64,000 bases of DNA from Cherax quadricarinatus (taxonomy: Eukaryota > Arthropoda > Malacostraca > Decapoda > Parastacidae): the NCBI RefSeq assembly GCF_038502225.1, contig NW_027195515.1, forward strand, positions 109,519 to 173,518, in the 5' to 3' direction. Position numbers and translations under genes: made by a program. Below, one piece after another: positions 62,425 through 64,000 of the stretch. The notes under the pieces are model-generated. The model had not been told where the DNA came from, did not search any database, and saw nothing but the letters and a program-made list of their open reading frames with translations. Every line of letters begins with the position of its first letter. Within the stretch, counting starts at the first letter, position 1.

Positions 62425-64000
62425 CGTCTTAACACTTGGTATCTTAACACTTGGTATCTTAACACTTGGTATCTTAACGCTTGGTATCTTAACACTTGGT
62501 ATCTTAACACTTGGTATCTTAACACTTGGTATCTTAACACTTGGTATCTTAACACTTGGTATCTTAACACTTGGTATCTTAACACTTGACATCTTAACAC
62601 TTGGTATCTTAACACTTGGTATCTTAACACTTGGTATCTTAACACTTGGTATCTTAACACTTGGTATCTTAACACTTGGTATCTTAACACTAGGTATCTT
62701 AACACTTGGTATCTTAACACTTGGTATCTTAACACTTGGTATCTTAACACTTGGTATCTTAACACTTGGTATCTTAACACTTGGTATCTTAACACTTGGT
62801 ATCTTAACACTTGGTATCTTAACACTAGGTATCTTAACACTTGGTATCCTAACACTAGGTATCTTAACACTTGGTATCTTAACACTTGGTATCTTAACAC
62901 TTGGTATCTTAACACTTGGTATCTTAACACTTGGTATCTTAACACTTAGTATCTTAGCACTTGGTATCTTAACACTTAGTATCTTAGCACTTGGTATCTT
63001 AACACTTGGTATCTTAACACTTGGTATCTTAACACTTGGTATCTTAACACTTGGTATCTTAACACTTAGTATCTTAACACTAGGTATCTTAACACTTTGT
63101 ATCTTAACACTTGGTATCTTAACACTTGGTATCTTAACACTTGGTATCTTAACACTTGGTATCTTAACACTTGGTATCTTAACACTTAGTATCTTAACAC
63201 TAGGTATCTTAACACTTTGTATCTTAACACTTGGTATCTTAACACTTGGTATCTTAACACTTGGTATCTTAACACTTGGTATCTTAACACTTAGTATCTT
63301 AACACTAGGTATCTTAACACTTGGTATCTTAACACTTGGTATCTTAACACTTGGTATCTTAACACTTGGTATCTTAACACTTGGTATCTTAACACTAGGT
63401 ATCTTAACACTTGGTATCTTAACACTTGGTATCTCAACACTTGGTATCTTAACACTAGGAATCTTAACATTTGGTATCTTAACACTTGGTATCTTAACAC
63501 TTGGTATCTTAACACTTGGTATCTTAACACTTGGTATCTTAACACTTGGTATCTTAACACTATGTATCTTAACACTTGGTATCTTAACACTTGGTATCTC
63601 AACACTTGGTATCTTAAAACTAGGAATCTTAACACTTGGTATCTTAACACCTGGTATCTTAACACTTGGTATCTTAACACTTGGTATCTTAACACTTGGT
63701 ATCTTAACACTAGGTATCTTAACACTTGGTATCTTAACATTTGGTATCTTAACACTTGGTATCTTAACACTTGGTATCTTAACACTTGGTATCTTAACAC
63801 TTGGTATCTTAACACTAGGTATCTTAACACTTGGTATCTTAACACTTGGTATCTTAACACTTGGTATCTTAACACTTGGTATCTTAACACTTGGCATCTT
63901 AACACTAGGTATCTTAACACTTGGTATCTTAACACTAGGTATCTTAACACTTGGTATCTTAACACTTGGCATCTTAACACTAGGTATCTCAACACATGGT
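62425..64000. repeat. 15-bp minisatellite (TTAACACTTGGTATC)n
   Basis: About 105 copies of TTAACACTTGGTATC with few changes, running off the window end. The unit is 5 codons, and one minus frame reads (IPSVK)n for 524 codons. There is no start context, signal or other domain, so it is treated as non-coding repeat. Confidence 0.96.

Noticed and set aside
62425..64000. Telomeric repeat
   Set aside because: The TTAACACTTGGTATC unit does not resemble arthropod TTAGG or its variants.

Overview
The window is eukaryotic nuclear DNA, most likely from a decapod crustacean (crayfish, lobster or shrimp type). I infer this from short dispersed repeats that I recognise from decapod genomic DNA (13309-13379, 15766-15925, 61898-61935), from CR1/Jockey-like LINEs, Ty3/Gypsy and Penelope-like elements, and from spliced coding sequence. 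There is no operon, Shine-Dalgarno or CRISPR structure. By my count about 43 kb (two thirds) is tandem repeat and most of the rest is transposon.

Layout: 1-504 and 2410-3345 are a 32-bp minisatellite, split by a 5'-truncated LINE (505-2409) that is itself split by a Penelope-type foldback cassette (733-1650). 3346-12326 is a 22-bp satellite. 12396-12743 is a 23-bp minisatellite. 13926-14703 is an inverted-repeat element with a 13-bp array inside one arm. 14796-14995 is a second Penelope-type foldback. 15150-15359 is a candidate coding exon. 15457-15770 is (ATT)n. 16151-37436 is a 23-bp satellite into which an 8.6-kb Gypsy element (20764-29355) jumped. 37457-39110 is a decayed and rearranged Gypsy relic. 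39111-42627 is a sister 23-bp satellite. 43060-44685 is another 32-bp minisatellite. 44686-46190 is a LINE relic with an RNase H domain. 46360-46524 is a second candidate exon. 46529-48484 is a LINE with a complete-looking reverse transcriptase. 49014-61375 is a 40-bp satellite. 61936-62200 is a third Penelope-type foldback. 62425-64000 is a 15-bp array running off the window.

The only plausible host gene is on the + strand. Its two exons (15150-15359 and 46360-46524) have matching intron phase (1 to 1), good splice signals, cysteines and N-glycosylation sequons. If they belong together, they are separated by a roughly 31-kb intron made almost wholly of satellites and transposons. I do not recognise the protein family. 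The very long open frames in the satellites arise because the monomers lack stop codons; I do not regard them as genes.

The insertions give relative ages. The Gypsy element has LTRs about 2.5% different and a 4-bp target duplication (CAGG). Removing it and one duplication leaves a perfect satellite monomer, so the satellite was there first. The three Penelope-type cassettes share end sequences and each sits between 10-18 bp direct repeats. Two carry a well-matched hammerhead-ribozyme-like core and the third a degenerate one.
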